Shown here one piece after another: positions 1-64,000 of a DNA stretch of 64,000 nt (its first letter is position 1; every line of letters starts with the position of its first letter). The notes under the pieces were generated by a model, which was not told the DNA's origin, made no database searches, and worked only from the letters and a program-made list of their open reading frames with translations. The stretch comes from Eudromia elegans (taxonomy: Eukaryota; Chordata; Aves; Tinamiformes; Tinamidae): positions 1,633,898-1,697,897 of the forward strand of contig PTEX01000013.1 of assembly GCA_003342815.1 (NCBI GenBank). The letters are read 5' to 3'. The position numbers and the translations under genes were made by a program.

Positions 1-1515
1 AATTATTATGTGACTAGCTTTAATCACATTTATCTACAATCGCATTTCAATACGGATAGGAAGACCAGTCAGGAGTCTAACATCAACATAAACACAGTCG
101 AGTAATGATTTTCTTAATATGATCAGCAGTCATTCAACCAGAAACACCTCTCAGTTCCCTCTCTCAAACTGGGTTATGTCATCAAAAAAAAAAAAAAATC
201 ACATTCAGCTCTTCTACAGCTTTTAAAGACATCTTAAATCATTGTAGAAAGCCTATCGGCCTGGCAAAAAAAAAAAAAAAAGGTGTAATGGAGTAAGGAC
301 ATAACATTTCAGGTGGACAAGAGACTAAAAATATTTATTATTTTTATTGCTACAGCTTGTGAAGGCCTCAAGCAAGACTACAAAATATTTACAGCTTCTA
401 ATAATGGAAAACAAAAATGAACCAGTAAGGCCAGTATAAAGTATCTGATACAGCCCTTATTGCAGGTTGCAAAGTAATCTGCCCCTGGTCTGCAAAGCAC
501 TGCGCCACAAACAGCTAAATAATCATGCAGAAACACCACTGTGTTTGACTGCTAAGAAAGTTCCAGTTGTTCTCAATGAACAGGATCTGGATCAGGTTCT
601 TGCAGCCTCTCAATCTAAACCATTCTGCTTATTTTAGAACGGGCAGCCCCTCCGAGGTCAAGTTTTCACGCTGTCATTAGGCCCACTAAATAGATTCCAG
701 TAACCGGACAGATCAAGAGGAAAGGAAGGGTCATAAAATCCAATCAGTGGCTCTTGGGCACAGAATACTGTCAGTTACATTTTCTTTTTTGAGGTTCTTT
801 CTCTCCCAGTGTTTGTAATTCTCTCGTTATGGATGCATTTAAGGTTTATTTGGGTGTTGATGGGTTCTAAGAACATTTTTCTATGTCCCCTGTGATTTTG
901 TTATATGGTTTTACTAGGTCACAGGTCAAGCCATCATAAACAACGATCCATCCACCAGGTCATCCGAAATATGTAGCTTAGATTTTCTAAGCTGCTCGGC
1001 ATAAACATAATTCCTGTGCCGACCCTTCTATTAATAGCCACAGGATTACGTTTATAGGTAAAGACTCATTAAACAACAAAACCGTCCCCACCTGCCTCCA
1101 GCAAGGTAATAAACTCTCTTTTACTCCTGTAACACCTTTACAGTTTTGAGATTAGCAGTTGTAAGCGTGCAGGGTTTGGAGGTGAAAGAAAGGGAAGTGT
1201 GTTTGATTGCTTTTTGTTTTTGCTTTTAGCAAGGAGAGTGTGAAGCCCTGGACATGACCACGCAAGACTCACTCCTCACTGGCCCCAAAACAGCCTCTGA
1301 GATCAAAGACCCCCGCGGGCACCGCGGCCTAACAAGGCGACACGCAGGAAGGCCACGGGAAGGGGTGGGACGGAGCCCCGCACGGGCCCGGGCACCGCTC
1401 CGAGCGCGGCCGCGGGGTCTCCCCGGGCGTCCCCGCAGCAGCCTCCGCACCAGGAGGCCCCGGGAGCCCCAAAGCGGCACACGGGGCCCCACCGCGGCGC
1501 AGCCCCGGGCGGTAC
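1..1515 (-). other. KDM5A: KDM5A intron 1 (partial)
   Basis: The exon 1 donor lies at 1515-1514 on the minus strand, so this stretch is the beginning of KDM5A intron 1. I could not find the expected second exon (DWQPPFA...) on the minus strand. The first 1.25 kb is AT-rich with two short poly-A runs (about 184-197 and 265-281). 1290-1515 is part of the CpG island. Confidence 0.85.
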
Positions 1516-2340
1516 CTTGGGGGGCCGGATCTTGCAGATGCCGGTTTTCTCGGCCAGGGCGCGGATGCGGCCGATGAAGCCGAGGGGGTCGCTGAACTCC
1601 TCCCAGCTGGGCTCGAACACGGGGCACTCGGGCGGCGGAACGAACTCGGCCGCGTAGCGCGACCCGCCGCCGCCCCCCGACATGGCGGCCGGGGGTGGGG
1701 GGGCGCTGAGGGGCCGCGGTGGAGCAGGGGAAAGGGGGCGCCGGGGCGGCTCGGGGGCCGCTCAGGGTCGGGCGACGGGACCAGGGCGCATCCTGCGGCG
1801 GGAACGGGACCGGGACTGGGAGCGGTGCTGGTGCCGGGCGGCGGGGGCGGCTCCCGCGTCGCGTCGCACCCCGTCCCCGGGGCCGCCTCCCCCCTCAGAA
1901 CCTCTCGGGCACTAGCTCCAGCTCCCCGCCGGAAGTTACGGGGATTCTAGAAGCCCTCCCTCCGGAAGTCTAGTGATAGTGGTCTTCCGCTCGACGAAAT
2001 AGTCCCGCCGCCTCCACAGAGCAGGCAGCCCGGCCCGGCCTTGCCGAGACACCTCTCCGGGAGGCTCTGCCGCGCCGTTTGCGCCGCTCCGCGGCCCTCA
2101 TGGCGCTCCGGGAGGAGGAAGCGGAGCGACAAGGTGCGGCTCCCGTCACCTTTCGGCGCGGAGGAATGTGCGGAGATATTCGAGCCATTCACTTCCGGCA
2201 CCGAAGGGCTGTTTCCCCCTCCCCATTGTCTGAGTCGCACGTCACGGGTCGCGCCGCCAGCCCCGCCCCTTCCGCGTCGGGCCCCGCCCCCTCCCCCACA
2301 GCGGCCGTTGGGCCCCGCCCCAGGGCGCCATGATGCTGAG
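1290..2340. promoter_or_regulatory. KDM5A: CpG island and promoter of KDM5A
   Basis: Dense CpG sequence surrounds KDM5A exon 1 and extends about 650 bp upstream of its start codon. Three exact ETS/GABPA-type CCGGAAGT motifs are visible, at 1929-1936 and 1962-1969 (plus strand) and 2191-2198 (as ACTTCCGG). There are also several GC boxes (2263-2320). No TATA box is evident. This fits a TATA-less housekeeping promoter. The transcription start cannot be placed exactly. Confidence 0.8.
1516..1683 (-). CDS. KDM5A: KDM5A coding exon 1 (lysine demethylase 5A, N-terminus)
   Basis: Read on the minus strand, this exon gives 56 codons, from the start codon at 1683-1681 in a GGCCGCCATG Kozak context to ...KIRPPK. 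It is followed at once by a GTACC splice donor (1515 downward). The peptide contains [20 protein letters not shown] (residues 11-30), then a segment ending [12 protein letters not shown]. This is close to human KDM5A, which starts [23 protein letters not shown]5B differs more at the N-terminus. The segment is the first half of the JmjN domain. KDM5A is an Fe(II)/2-oxoglutarate-dependent nuclear demethylase of H3K4me3/me2. All other domains (ARID, PHD, JmjC) lie off the left edge. The Gly-rich residues 3-7 replace the human AGVGPGG. The homology match is from memory of the family; the splice site and start are seen directly. Confidence 0.95.
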
Positions 2341-4095
2341 ACCGGAGCCCAGCGGGAGAGGAGTAATAAATAATAACAATAATAGATACGGGCCGTGTCG
2401 TGCTGAGGCTTCTCCCTTGGGGCTGGCGCCTCGTTGCCAGGTTTCGATGCTCGTTCGTTTTGTTTTGTTTTGCTTTGTTGCAGTTCTCTGCTCTTCACGC
2501 CCCAGAAAGGAAATGCTGGGTGCCAAGGGCTGCGCAGGCCCAGGAGCCAGCTGTCTCTCTCCCCTGCGCTATGGCCAGTATGGCCAGTCCTGGATTTACT
2601 CCTGTCTGCTTTTAATAACACCCGCTCCCTGCTGTTGACTTTTAAAGCTCTCTTATTAGGGTTTCAGCAGCTGAGCGGGCAATAAATGACTTTGTCTGAA
2701 GGTTTCCCCTCAAGGTTTGTGGTAAGTGTAGCTGTTGGGCACTCTTTCATCCCCGTAAACAAATGTTATGTTTTCAAAGTCAAGTACTCACAAGTTAGAA
2801 CTTGCTTGCAATTTCTCACCTATTGTATTCTACCAATTAACCTATTGTAGCAATCTTTACAAAAACAAATGAAAGTAACTTTTTAACCATGCTCCTGGCC
2901 TCATTTAGCATTCACTAAATATTGAAGCAATTCGTGCTTCAATGTATTCTCTTTACTATGTAGTCACAGAGTCCAAGCCTTGCTTTGGAATATCATTGAA
3001 GTCTCATCTTAGGTAACAGTGACTTCCATCTCTGCTTACAATAAGGCCTATAGTATCTGCCTCACAAAGTTCAAAATAGCCATTGGCACCACTTCCCTGC
3101 TGGATATAAGAGGTGTCGTGTGTATTTTATATGTGAGAAGCGAATGCTTTTGGGACAGAGCAATGGTAAATTCATCCCACCAAGTATCAAGCAAGTTTAC
3201 TGATAGTTGCTGAGTTGTCGCACTATTAGATTTTTGCCAGGCTTCGTAATCAAGACACATAAGATTTTCATGAGCAGAAAAGCATGTGGCGTGTTTCCTT
3301 AGCCAGATATTTCTACTTTTTGCTGCCTTTTTTTTCTTTTTTTCTTTTGTATTCTTTCTTTTCTGAAGAGCTATACCGGACTCTTACGCCAAAATATACA
3401 TATTTAGAGAAATCCCCAGGATTTAATGAGAAAATACTAAGGAAAAAAATCTATGCTGTGAAGGACCTAATCTACGCAAAACTTTAGTTTTGAGAACCAG
3501 CCTCTTGTTGATTTCCTTGGAGACTGTTCAAGGTTGTTTTGCTTTAGGATGTTTGGGCTAGCAGACGGTTCTTTTCCTGACGAACTAAAGAAGTTCCTGA
3601 AGAACTAAAAATCCCCAATAACTTGGAAGGGGGCATTGCTTTTCATTGCAGGACCTCCTTTTTGCATCAGAATTTTATGCTTCTTTCCCTTACCAGCTCC
3701 AGATGGGGCCTCATTAGCTGCTCAAGCTTCGGCCTACGCTGGGAGTTGCGTGTGTGCTAATCTTTGCTTTCTTCCTCGGCCATCCGGCCATCTGGAGCGG
3801 TTTATCACTTCCCTGCCGAGGGGAAGCTTCAGCCCTTTATACAATAATCTCAGGCTGCTTCGTAAGAACTGGAGTTTGGTTTTCTTTTTTTAAAAAAAAG
3901 AAAGTAAAGGACAGCGTAACCCAGGGTGATGGCAGCTATTCTTTTTCTGAACTTTCCCTCCTCCAAATACCCACCCCTCCCTTTTCCTTTTCTGTGTTCA
4001 TTGAGAAAATGGACTTTAGAAAGAATTTGAGAGATTTGTAACTAAGCCTGTTTGTCCTGATAATGAAAAAAAAAATCCAGTGTTTCAAGCAAAAC
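2341..4095. other. Intergenic stretch between the KDM5A and CCDC77 promoters
   Basis: About 1.75 kb of mostly AT-rich unique sequence with a TTTTG-type simple run near 2456-2478 and pyrimidine tracts near 3320-3365. The reading frames here are short and show no recognisable homology. I see no exon, RNA gene or transposon. Confidence 0.6.
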
Positions 4096-4121
4096 TATTA
4101 TTATTATTATTATTATTATTA

Positions 4122-4195
<74 letters not shown>

Positions 4196-4197
4196 TT
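4096..4197. repeat. (ATT)n triplet microsatellite, about 34 units
   Basis: An almost uninterrupted ATT/TTA tract of about 100 bp with one C interruption near 4132. It ends about 90 bp before the NRF1 motif of the CCDC77 promoter. Translated frames through it give runs of Tyr or Ile and are not genes. Tracts like this are commonly length-polymorphic, and an assembler may have compressed it. Confidence 0.97.
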
Positions 4198-4199
4198 AG

Positions 4200-4537
4200 G
4201 GGGAAGGGGGGCCGGGGAACCCATCCAGGTAACCTAAAAACTCCACGCGCAGACGCTGTAAGAGGGCTCGGGCCAGGTGCCGTGAGCCGCGCATGCGCAG
4301 TTCCTCCACCCCCCGCAAACTACAACTCCCAGGCACGCCGGCGCGGACGGGTGCCGCCCGTGTCGCCAGCGCTGATTGGTAGAGGCGGTGGAGCGGCATG
4401 GAAGGCTGCCTGTGATTGGACGGAGCGGGGGCGGGCCGTCGGTTGCCCCTCGCAGTTTAAGTTGCGGGCGGTTGGCTTTCTTGCTTGTGCGATTGTTGCG
4501 GCCGTTGCTCTTGAGGGGCTGCGTCTCCCTGGCCGCC
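4200..4537 (+). promoter_or_regulatory. CCDC77: CCDC77 CpG promoter with NRF1, ZNF143/THAP11 and NF-Y motifs
   Basis: The compact CpG-rich segment just upstream of the CCDC77 start contains four recognisable elements in order. They are a palindromic NRF1-type GCGCATGCGCA (4289-4299), an ACTACAACTCCCAG element of the ZNF143/THAP11 type (4319-4332), and two inverted CCAAT boxes (ATTGG at 4375-4379 and 4415-4419) spaced 40 bp apart. No TATA box is seen. NF-Y sites usually lie 60-100 bp upstream of initiation, so the start site is probably around 4460-4510. That leaves a short 5' UTR before the start codon at 4538. Confidence 0.8.
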
Positions 4538-13569
<9,032 letters not shown>

Positions 13570-16500
13570 TGCTCAGATATTACTGAGCATCTTCTTGACT
13601 GAGAAGAGGACCACTGCTAGGCTGGAATAGTCATCCTTAGGGGCAGCTATTGCCTGCCTGCTTCATATCTTCTAGTGACAGAAGACTTGAGGAAATCTAC
13701 AGTGAATGTCATGATACCCTATACCAGCTGTTCCTAACATGTCTGGCCTATGTTGCTCTTTCAGCTGAGAGATGATAGTGATAGTTGGTCATGAACTTTA
13801 ATTGGTCTTATTGAGACTTTGCTTAGAACTTCTACTCTTCTTTCTATACGTGTTGGGGGTGCTGCATGCTGATATCCAGCTTTTTTTGGAGCATAGTACA
13901 AACTGCATGTAGAATTAATAATCATGAAATTTTTTTTCCAGATTTTAATTGCTTATCTGATGCTTCTATATGTCAGACAATCAGTTTTTAAAGTTATTTA
14001 AATATTTAAAATGCCTAGGCATCTCAGGATGTAAGAGGAATTTTTTTTAGAAAAAGTCAGTACTACATTTGTGTCATCTTCCCAGTACAGCTGTTCTAAA
14101 ATGGCTTCCCTTTTCCTTTGTTTAAACTAGATTAGTGTTTGGTTGATATTAAGTAGGAGTAAAAGGCTATCTCAGTCACCTGCCTCTCCCATGTCACTCA
14201 GGTTATCTTAATGTACAGGACCTCATAATAAAAGGTAGCTACTGTGCTCCTTAGAGTCCTATTATCTACCTTTGTAGCTCTAACAGTGTGGCAGATGCAT
14301 ACAAACACACTCATAATCAGCTTTTGTTGCTGTTACTGACAAGTAATGGACTGCTGTGGTGGCAATGGTTCCTCACAGTGTGAGATTATATGACTATCAC
14401 TTACCAGAACTTCACACTGTTAATTGTGAGAAGCAGAACAGTGCTTTCCTGAAATACACATCCAGAGTACCGAGGCGTCCTTCCCATTGAAGAAGTAATC
14501 AGGTGATTGTGAAAGCAAATAGTGGCCACTATCCAGTCCAAAAGAAACTGAGAGCCTTACTCGGTGTTTAGGAGAGGCCTGTAGACAAAAAAAAAAAATC
14601 TTAACTTGAGAAATATTTTTTCTATAATACTAGCTAAAGCAGTAGAAGGGTGATTCTTAGTATTTCAAGGCCTGATTCATTTGTGTCTTTGTGTAGAGAG
14701 CTCCCTGGCCTTCATGGCCCTTTAATGGGACGTCAGTTGGGCAAATGTATTTTTAAAGCCTGACTGTCCACAAGCAGTAGGAAAGTGTGAGTTTCTGACT
14801 GCTTGTGTGCCTGGATGTGCAAACATCTATTGCAGGCTCACTTTTACAAGTTACAAGAGATTTTTTTAAAATGTGCTGTTACTGAGCTGTTTAGCTTAAA
14901 ACACTGTAGTGGTCCAAAAATCAATTAACGAACAGTTTGGATGCCTAGGCAATGTGGCCAATCTGGGGAAGGTTATTGGACACTGACAATGGCACAGTTT
15001 TGTTATTTCTCAGTTGATTCATACCATAGGCTACCTTTAGCTAGCCAGCTTTTCTGGAATAACATGCTGCTGCTACTTTGAAGATAGATATCTACTGAAA
15101 ATCTGCTTCTGAAAAATGACCACATAGTGAAATGCTAGATGCTGATTTTGCAGAATGCATCAACTTTATATTCAGTTATCAGGAAGCTAGCAAACTGGTC
15201 TCTTGAATCTGCAGAAATTGATTTCTGCCTGTCTTCAATCCTCTCAAGCCAGAGTAGCCTGTGAAAGTAATTTTTGCTCACCTGAAAGCTCCCCAAGCCT
15301 ATATAGTCTTTATCCACTTTATATTTAGGACTGTAAGTTTGGGGCAGATGGGGAAAAGGATACAAATGTTTGACTTCCTTACCAATATTACCTTCAGATT
15401 TTCAGGCAATGAGGGCTGCATTCCTACCATTTCTGCTAGTGCATCAAAATCACAGTGCAGCTTTAATATTATTCTTGATTTGTCACTAGGTAGGTCAGTA
15501 GCTGGAAGGAAATTGCACTAGTGCTCATCTGTAAGTGTTCTGTGTTTTGTATGTTTAAGTACTCTGTACTTTTTGTAATACCTTCATGTGGCCATGTAAA
15601 ATGTTGCTTTCGTGCTATTGCCAAAACAAATGGAGACCTTCAGGCCACAAGTTGCTTTAAATAACCAAGTGGTCTCAACCAGACAGCTTCTCTGTCAGTG
15701 AAGAACTGACACGTCTGAAGGGGTTTCCTGTAAAAGGATCAAAGGCCCATATTAGCCCAAGCCTTCTTCTGTGGTTTGGGGATTTTCATGCAGGTTTTAA
15801 GCATTACTCTAAAGGCCAATTATCCTTTTATTAATATACTAGTTAGTAATGTGTAACTTGTGTCATTTTACACAACTTAATGCAAGGCATTTGAACTGTA
15901 TCTCCAAAACTATGGAATGGAGAAACTTGGAATGGAGAAACAGATAAGGATTAGAGGTCATAAATACATGAATATTTTTGCTGAGAATTAGGATGCTAAA
16001 ATGTTCCTGGTGTAAATGGGGAGGAAGTTAAAACTCTCATGTATATGATTCATAAGGATAGAGTGCATATGTTACAAAAGCTGACATATTGGGTGAGAGA
16101 ACAACAGATGATTCAGCAGAGGGAAAAATGCTGTGTAAAAACTCAAATTATATTAAGATAGCATTGATTAATATACAACTATCTTGAAGGGAAAAAGAGG
16201 CCTTTAATTCCAGCAGAGAAGGGCTGTGGGAAAAGCAGCAGCCTCAAGCTGCATTTAAATGCTAAATGTAGAAAATAAAGTGTATGTTTTTAACAGGAGC
16301 TTTTTTTCCATTATGATAAACTCTCTTTGGAGGTGGCAAGCTTTCAATCTGCGAACAAATTATTGCACTTCTGGAAAAGCTAGCTTATTTTACTAAGTTA
16401 TCCATAAAATAGTGATATGTGCCATACATGATATATCATTTAATAGTCCCTTTTGGCTCTCAACCTATTAATTTTTTATAGACAATGGTAATAGGATTTT

Positions 16501-19500
16501 TTTCAGCACTCATGCTGTAGTTAAAGGAATACCTGCTGTATCAGCTCACACTTCACAACAAGGTTAAACAAGGTCAAAAAATTCTCTTTGAGGCCAGAAC
16601 TTGCAGTAACTGTGATACTGTGACTGCATTGAGAGAGGAGAATTACTATAACCTTAGTTGTGACAGTTGCCAGAATAGATCTAAAGTATACTTGTAAGCA
16701 ATAGCTGTACTTGGAAGCTGTTAACATGAGTAGTTGTATTCAGAAGCATTCATCACTATACATGTGTTTGCCTCGTGGACTATAGATTGCATGGGCCTCA
16801 TGGACAAGAATTGTACTTTCTCTCCATCAGCTGGGAAGTAATTGCAAGATGAATAACCAGGCCCTTCTGAGACTAGGAGCAATATCCTGGTGTGCTCAGG
16901 GCTCTTGGATCTTGTCACGTTCATGAAAAGCCATGCCCTTCAGACTTTTAATTACAGCATGTGAACACACTTAATTCTGCTACACTAGAGTGTGCTTGTG
17001 CCTATTCAAAATCCTCACTAATAAAGATGTCACATTTGTCCTCATCTAAAGTGGCGTAATAGCTTATTTGTTAAAAAAAGGTTTATTTTAAGATTTTATT
17101 CTTATTTTTTATCCACAGTACCTTGCTTTGACTTTAACTGTTTAAGCCATGAAGCTTCTTTATTCCTAAACTCTTGAATTTTACTGTATGAAGTGCATAG
17201 TGTTTTGTTGTGCTTATTGCATGGACTGGGATTATCTGCCAAAGTCTGCTCAGGTGCAGCATAAAAGGTATGAGAGGAAAGTTAGTGATTCCTCCTGACT
17301 GCTGTGTTCCTAGGATTTAGATGCAGAACAAAGTTGGTTTCAGTTTCTGCTGTCTTAGAAGTCTGGGTTTGTATGTGTGGTGGATTGTTACCTTTTTACC
17401 TTCTCAAAATAGGCTCTAACTGAAACTTTCCTCATGAGGGATGCGTTTTTGCTATTTTTGTTAAGTACTTTAGGACTTTGCAGTAGTTCTGGTTTAGCAC
17501 CGGATGAATTGTTTGGAGAGAGGGAGTCTCTGAATAACAGCTGGAGTGGCTACCCTTCAAATGAGCTCTAAATATAGCTGTGTAAACGGAGCATTCAAAG
17601 GAGGCTTGATACTCGCCCGCATCGCACACTTTATGAATTATAGTCCATTGTGGATAGATTGCAAATAGGTAGGCAAGTTACCTGTCTATTCAGAAAATGG
17701 GTCTTTGATATGAGGTTTGTGTTGTGACAAAGGATTTGGTTTGAATGAAGAGCTCAGAACTGACCCAGTGACTGCTCATGCAGGACATGCAGCATTTCCC
17801 TTGCTGGGAAAGGAGGAAATTCAGACAAGGCTTTAGTCAGATTTAAAAAGGCTTTTTTTTTCCCACATTGATCAAAATATAGGTACCTATCTTTCGCTAG
17901 GAGAATATGTCTAAATCCTGAAGAGTGTTCTGAAGATGATGAACTTAAGGTTTTATGCACTCTGTTCTGAGAGGTAGAGCCAGCGCAGTGTTTGATGTGC
18001 ATTGCATATTGAGAGGCTGTTCTGAAGCCTGACATGGAGTGGGGGCTGGCAGCAACTTGGGCCAATCTCCAGGATAGGACCTGCTGGAGATACTGAGAGG
18101 GAATTGCACAAGCTGTCCTTGTCCCCGCAGAGAAGGATGGGCTTTTCCTGCGGAGCTAAGGCTGGAGGAGATGACCAAGTCACACACTCTGCAGCAAGAG
18201 AAACGTGTGGACAACGCTTCCATCCAGCCAGGTGAAAGTGCAGGGGAATGGTGGTGGGACCGCAATGCTGCTCAGTCAGGAACAGTCACTGGAACAGTGG
18301 GGAAAAACGAAGGTCAAACCCAGGCCCATACTATGAATATTGGTAGCATGCTTCCTGGTAAAAATCTCTCCCCTTACCAATACACTGCTGTGACAGCACA
18401 ACCTTTTGGGGGGTACAAGTAAGCTCAAGCGGAGGAGCATGGAGTCGACAGAGCAAGCAGTGCATGGCTGGGTATTTTTGCTGTGGGGCTAGTAAATGGG
18501 TGTTGGAATCAAAGTCATACAGAAAAGCAAAGGAGCAAGAGGTAGATTATTGAACCTTTAAGGCTAGAGAGAAAGGATGTTGGCACAGCGCTGCAAGTAA
18601 TTCACCGAACAGAGAAGTGGTTGTTTAGATAAACAGGAGCAAAAGCAGCCCCGAAAGGGCAGCAGAGAAGTAGCTGGAGAGGAGAGCCAGAAGCAACAGG
18701 AGACGCGTGTCATTAAATACTGCATTTGTATCAAAGGCTGCTTTTATCATCAGGAAATGTAGCCAAAATAGAAAACAAACACTACCCCAAACAAAGAAAT
18801 ATTCCAGTTGGCTCATTTGGCAAATAATAGTCAGCTCTTCTGAGGCGGGTATTGGGGTTAGGCTAGGATAGACCTGTCCTGAAAGCGGCAGCAATCGGGG
18901 CAGCACTTTGGGCTTGTCAGTCAAGGTAACAGCATCTGTTTCTTGTCTGAGCTAGCTGGATATGACAAAGTCCCTGTTCCTGCTGCTGCTTCGCGAGCTG
19001 TTTCTCTCACAAATAAAGCTAACTCTGGCACGTACCCTTATTGCAAGTAAGGGTTTCAACTGCTGTGGCAACACACCTGGTTAAGATTAGAGAGCACAGG
19101 ATCAGACAGACAAACAGAAAATACTTCCTTTTTGTATAACCTGGCTCAGAGAAATTAGTACAGAACTGCTGGTACGCGAGAACATTTGAGATTTTTTTTA
19201 AAAAGTGGTAATCTTGTTGGGCACTCTTAGTACTAGGGTGTAAAGCTCTTTGGATTCTTCAGTCTTGTTTTTATTACACATACCCACATTAAACTTGTTC
19301 TGTAATACTTCCCTGTTGTAACTACAGTGTAGCAGATACACATCAGGATGACACATTTATTTCTTCAATCGTGTTCTCCACCAATGGGCTCTTTTCCATA
19401 TCTTCCTTATGGTGTAGTTCCTCTATCAGGTATTTCTTTGTTTGTTTAAAAGTCAACCACATTGACGTTACCCTTATGATGAGATACGCACAGGATAAAA

Positions 19501-20400
19501 ATGGGCCTGTTTCAATATGCAACAAGGATTTAACAAAGAAACTGTCATTCAAAATTAAAGAATAGTGCTTAAGAAATGCAACCATGTTGTGCTAATCACC
19601 TATGACCCCATTCTTACTCTTTTAAGATTAAATTAAGCTTATACTTACTACACTTTTTCTTTTTCTTTTTTTTTTTTAATTTGAATGAATATGAAAAATA
19701 TTACTTCTCTACTGTCTGGGAAAAAAAAGTCCCTAGTGCAGCCCTTCCTCGTTTAACCTGGGCAAGCAGCACCCCACACGGCCTCATTCCCCCTTTCCTC
19801 CATGGCACCGTTGTCTGCAGCCTGTCAGCACAGGAAAGCTGTGGCTGTTGCACTGTTCCCGACTGGCTGCAGTGCAGCCGGGCAAGGCAGCGTGGGGATA
19901 AGGGACACCCAGGGCTGCTCATCCAGACCCTGGGGTGCTGGCACCGCTCATGCAGCTGGTCCCTGCTGGGGCTTGCACTGCTCTGGTAGCCCCTCCATGC
20001 CCTTTCCAAGGCCATGGGTGTGATTGCTGAAGCCAGAGGGTGGCCAATGATGCATTTGCTGTCACACACATGAGAAGACTGCTGGGAGGGGAAATGGGAC
20101 CCTCCAGTAAGGTCCTCACTAGTTGCATCCACCAAGAAAATTCACTTTGGTCCCAAAGTTCCTGTTGAGGGGTGTAGAGAGCTTTAGGAGCTGCTGGTAG
20201 TCACTGAGTGGGAGCAGAGCTAGGAAAAGTGCTAGTGCTCCATGATTCCTGCAGGAAGGAATTGCCATCACCCAGGCCAGCATTGTCCACGTTGCAGAGG
20301 GTCCCTCCCAGCTCCCCACACCCAGGAGGGAGCTGCTCTGTGATGGGAAGCGCACCAAGAGCTCGAGGGTGAGAATCACTTTAATAAAAGTGGATGCAAA
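13570..20400. other. CCDC77 3' UTR and CCDC77-B4GALNT3 intergenic region
   Basis: There is no coding exon in this 6.8-kb stretch. Canonical AATAAA signals in the plus orientation occur at 14227-14232, 16274-16279 and 17020-17025, so the CCDC77 3' UTR could be about 0.7 to 3.5 kb long. The first signal is the simplest guess. Pyrimidine-rich runs occur near 19660-19680. Reading frames here are short and unrecognised on both strands. Confidence 0.6.
14227..14232 (+). terminator. CCDC77: Candidate polyadenylation signal of CCDC77
   Basis: This is the first canonical AATAAA hexamer downstream of the CCDC77 stop codon, 658 bp after it. A TG-rich stretch follows. Later AATAAA copies at 16274 and 17020 are alternatives; transcript ends would decide. 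Confidence 0.35.
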
Positions 20401-20665
20401 GCGCGACCTGAACTGCTAAATGCAGCAGAGTCCTCGTGGAGGGCCTCGAACGTCCTCCCTGTGGCTGCTCCGAGGAGGGGAACCTCCCGCGCAGGGACCC
20501 GCTTCCAAAGCGGAGCCGCTCCGCCGGAGAGGGCGAGCGCCGCCCCGCACCTGGGCCCGCCCCGCGGGGGCGGGAGCCGCCGGGCCGGGCCGGGAGCAGC
20601 AGCGGGAGCAGCGGCGGGATCAGCATGTGCCGGGGCGGCGGGGCCCCGTCGCGCTGAGCGGGGCC

Positions 20666-64000
<43,335 letters not shown>

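Noticed and set aside
2100-2133. A plus-strand ATG (MALREEEAERQ) with an AAG|GTGCGG donor inside the KDM5A island, as a possible upstream first exon of CCDC77
   Set aside because: It ends in phase 1, but CCDC77 exon 2 needs a phase 2 upstream end, so it cannot join in frame. The 4538 exon fits exactly.
1947-2621. A 224-codon minus-strand frame upstream of KDM5A
   Set aside because: It runs through the CpG-rich promoter, has low-complexity Gly/Arg/Ser composition, and matches no known family.

Overview
This is vertebrate nuclear DNA, most likely from a bird. The genes have short coding exons with GT-AG introns and CpG-island promoters. The interspersed repeats I recognise are CR1 LINEs with the avian terminal octamer (ATTCTGTG or ATTCTATG). 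Nothing here looks bacterial or viral. The gene order, KDM5A (minus) then CCDC77 (plus) then B4GALNT3 (plus), matches what I remember of human 12p13.33, so this is an ordinary conserved syntenic block. The species cannot be named from the sequence alone.

Layout. 1-1515 is the start of KDM5A intron 1, read on the minus strand. 1516-1683 is KDM5A coding exon 1 (minus). A large CpG island with ETS-type sites (about 1290-2340) is its promoter. 2340-4095 is plain intergenic DNA. A 100-bp ATT triplet tract (4096-4197) then abuts a second, compact CpG promoter (about 4200-4540). That promoter carries NRF1, ZNF143/THAP11-type and two inverted CCAAT motifs and drives CCDC77. CCDC77 is complete: 11 coding exons between 4538 and 13569 join in frame to 483 codons plus stop. 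13570-20400 holds its 3' UTR and intergenic DNA.

A third CpG island (about 20420-21200) contains the probable first exon of B4GALNT3 (start codon at 20666). A 247-base assembly gap (20690-20936) cuts into it. A 33-kb first intron follows (to 54170). It contains an orphan CpG island (29.8-30.7 kb), a small CpG-rich hairpin patch (23.1 kb), a 15-bp minisatellite (32.7 kb) and two adjacent CR1 LINE copies (41.66-44.09 kb). Eight more B4GALNT3 coding exons (54171-63496) encode the luminal stem and nearly all of a PA14 domain. The catalytic GalNAc-transferase domain lies beyond the right edge.

The three genes are neighbours by ancestry and are not known to share a pathway: a histone H3K4 demethylase, a coiled-coil protein and a Golgi glycosyltransferase making LacdiNAc. 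I found no convincing undescribed system. The most useful leads are regulatory: the orphan CpG island, a TGAGTCAGC pair upstream of a TATA-like box, the ATT tract beside the CCDC77 promoter, an in-frame B4GALNT3 exon with a weak donor, and one unexpectedly long antisense reading frame.
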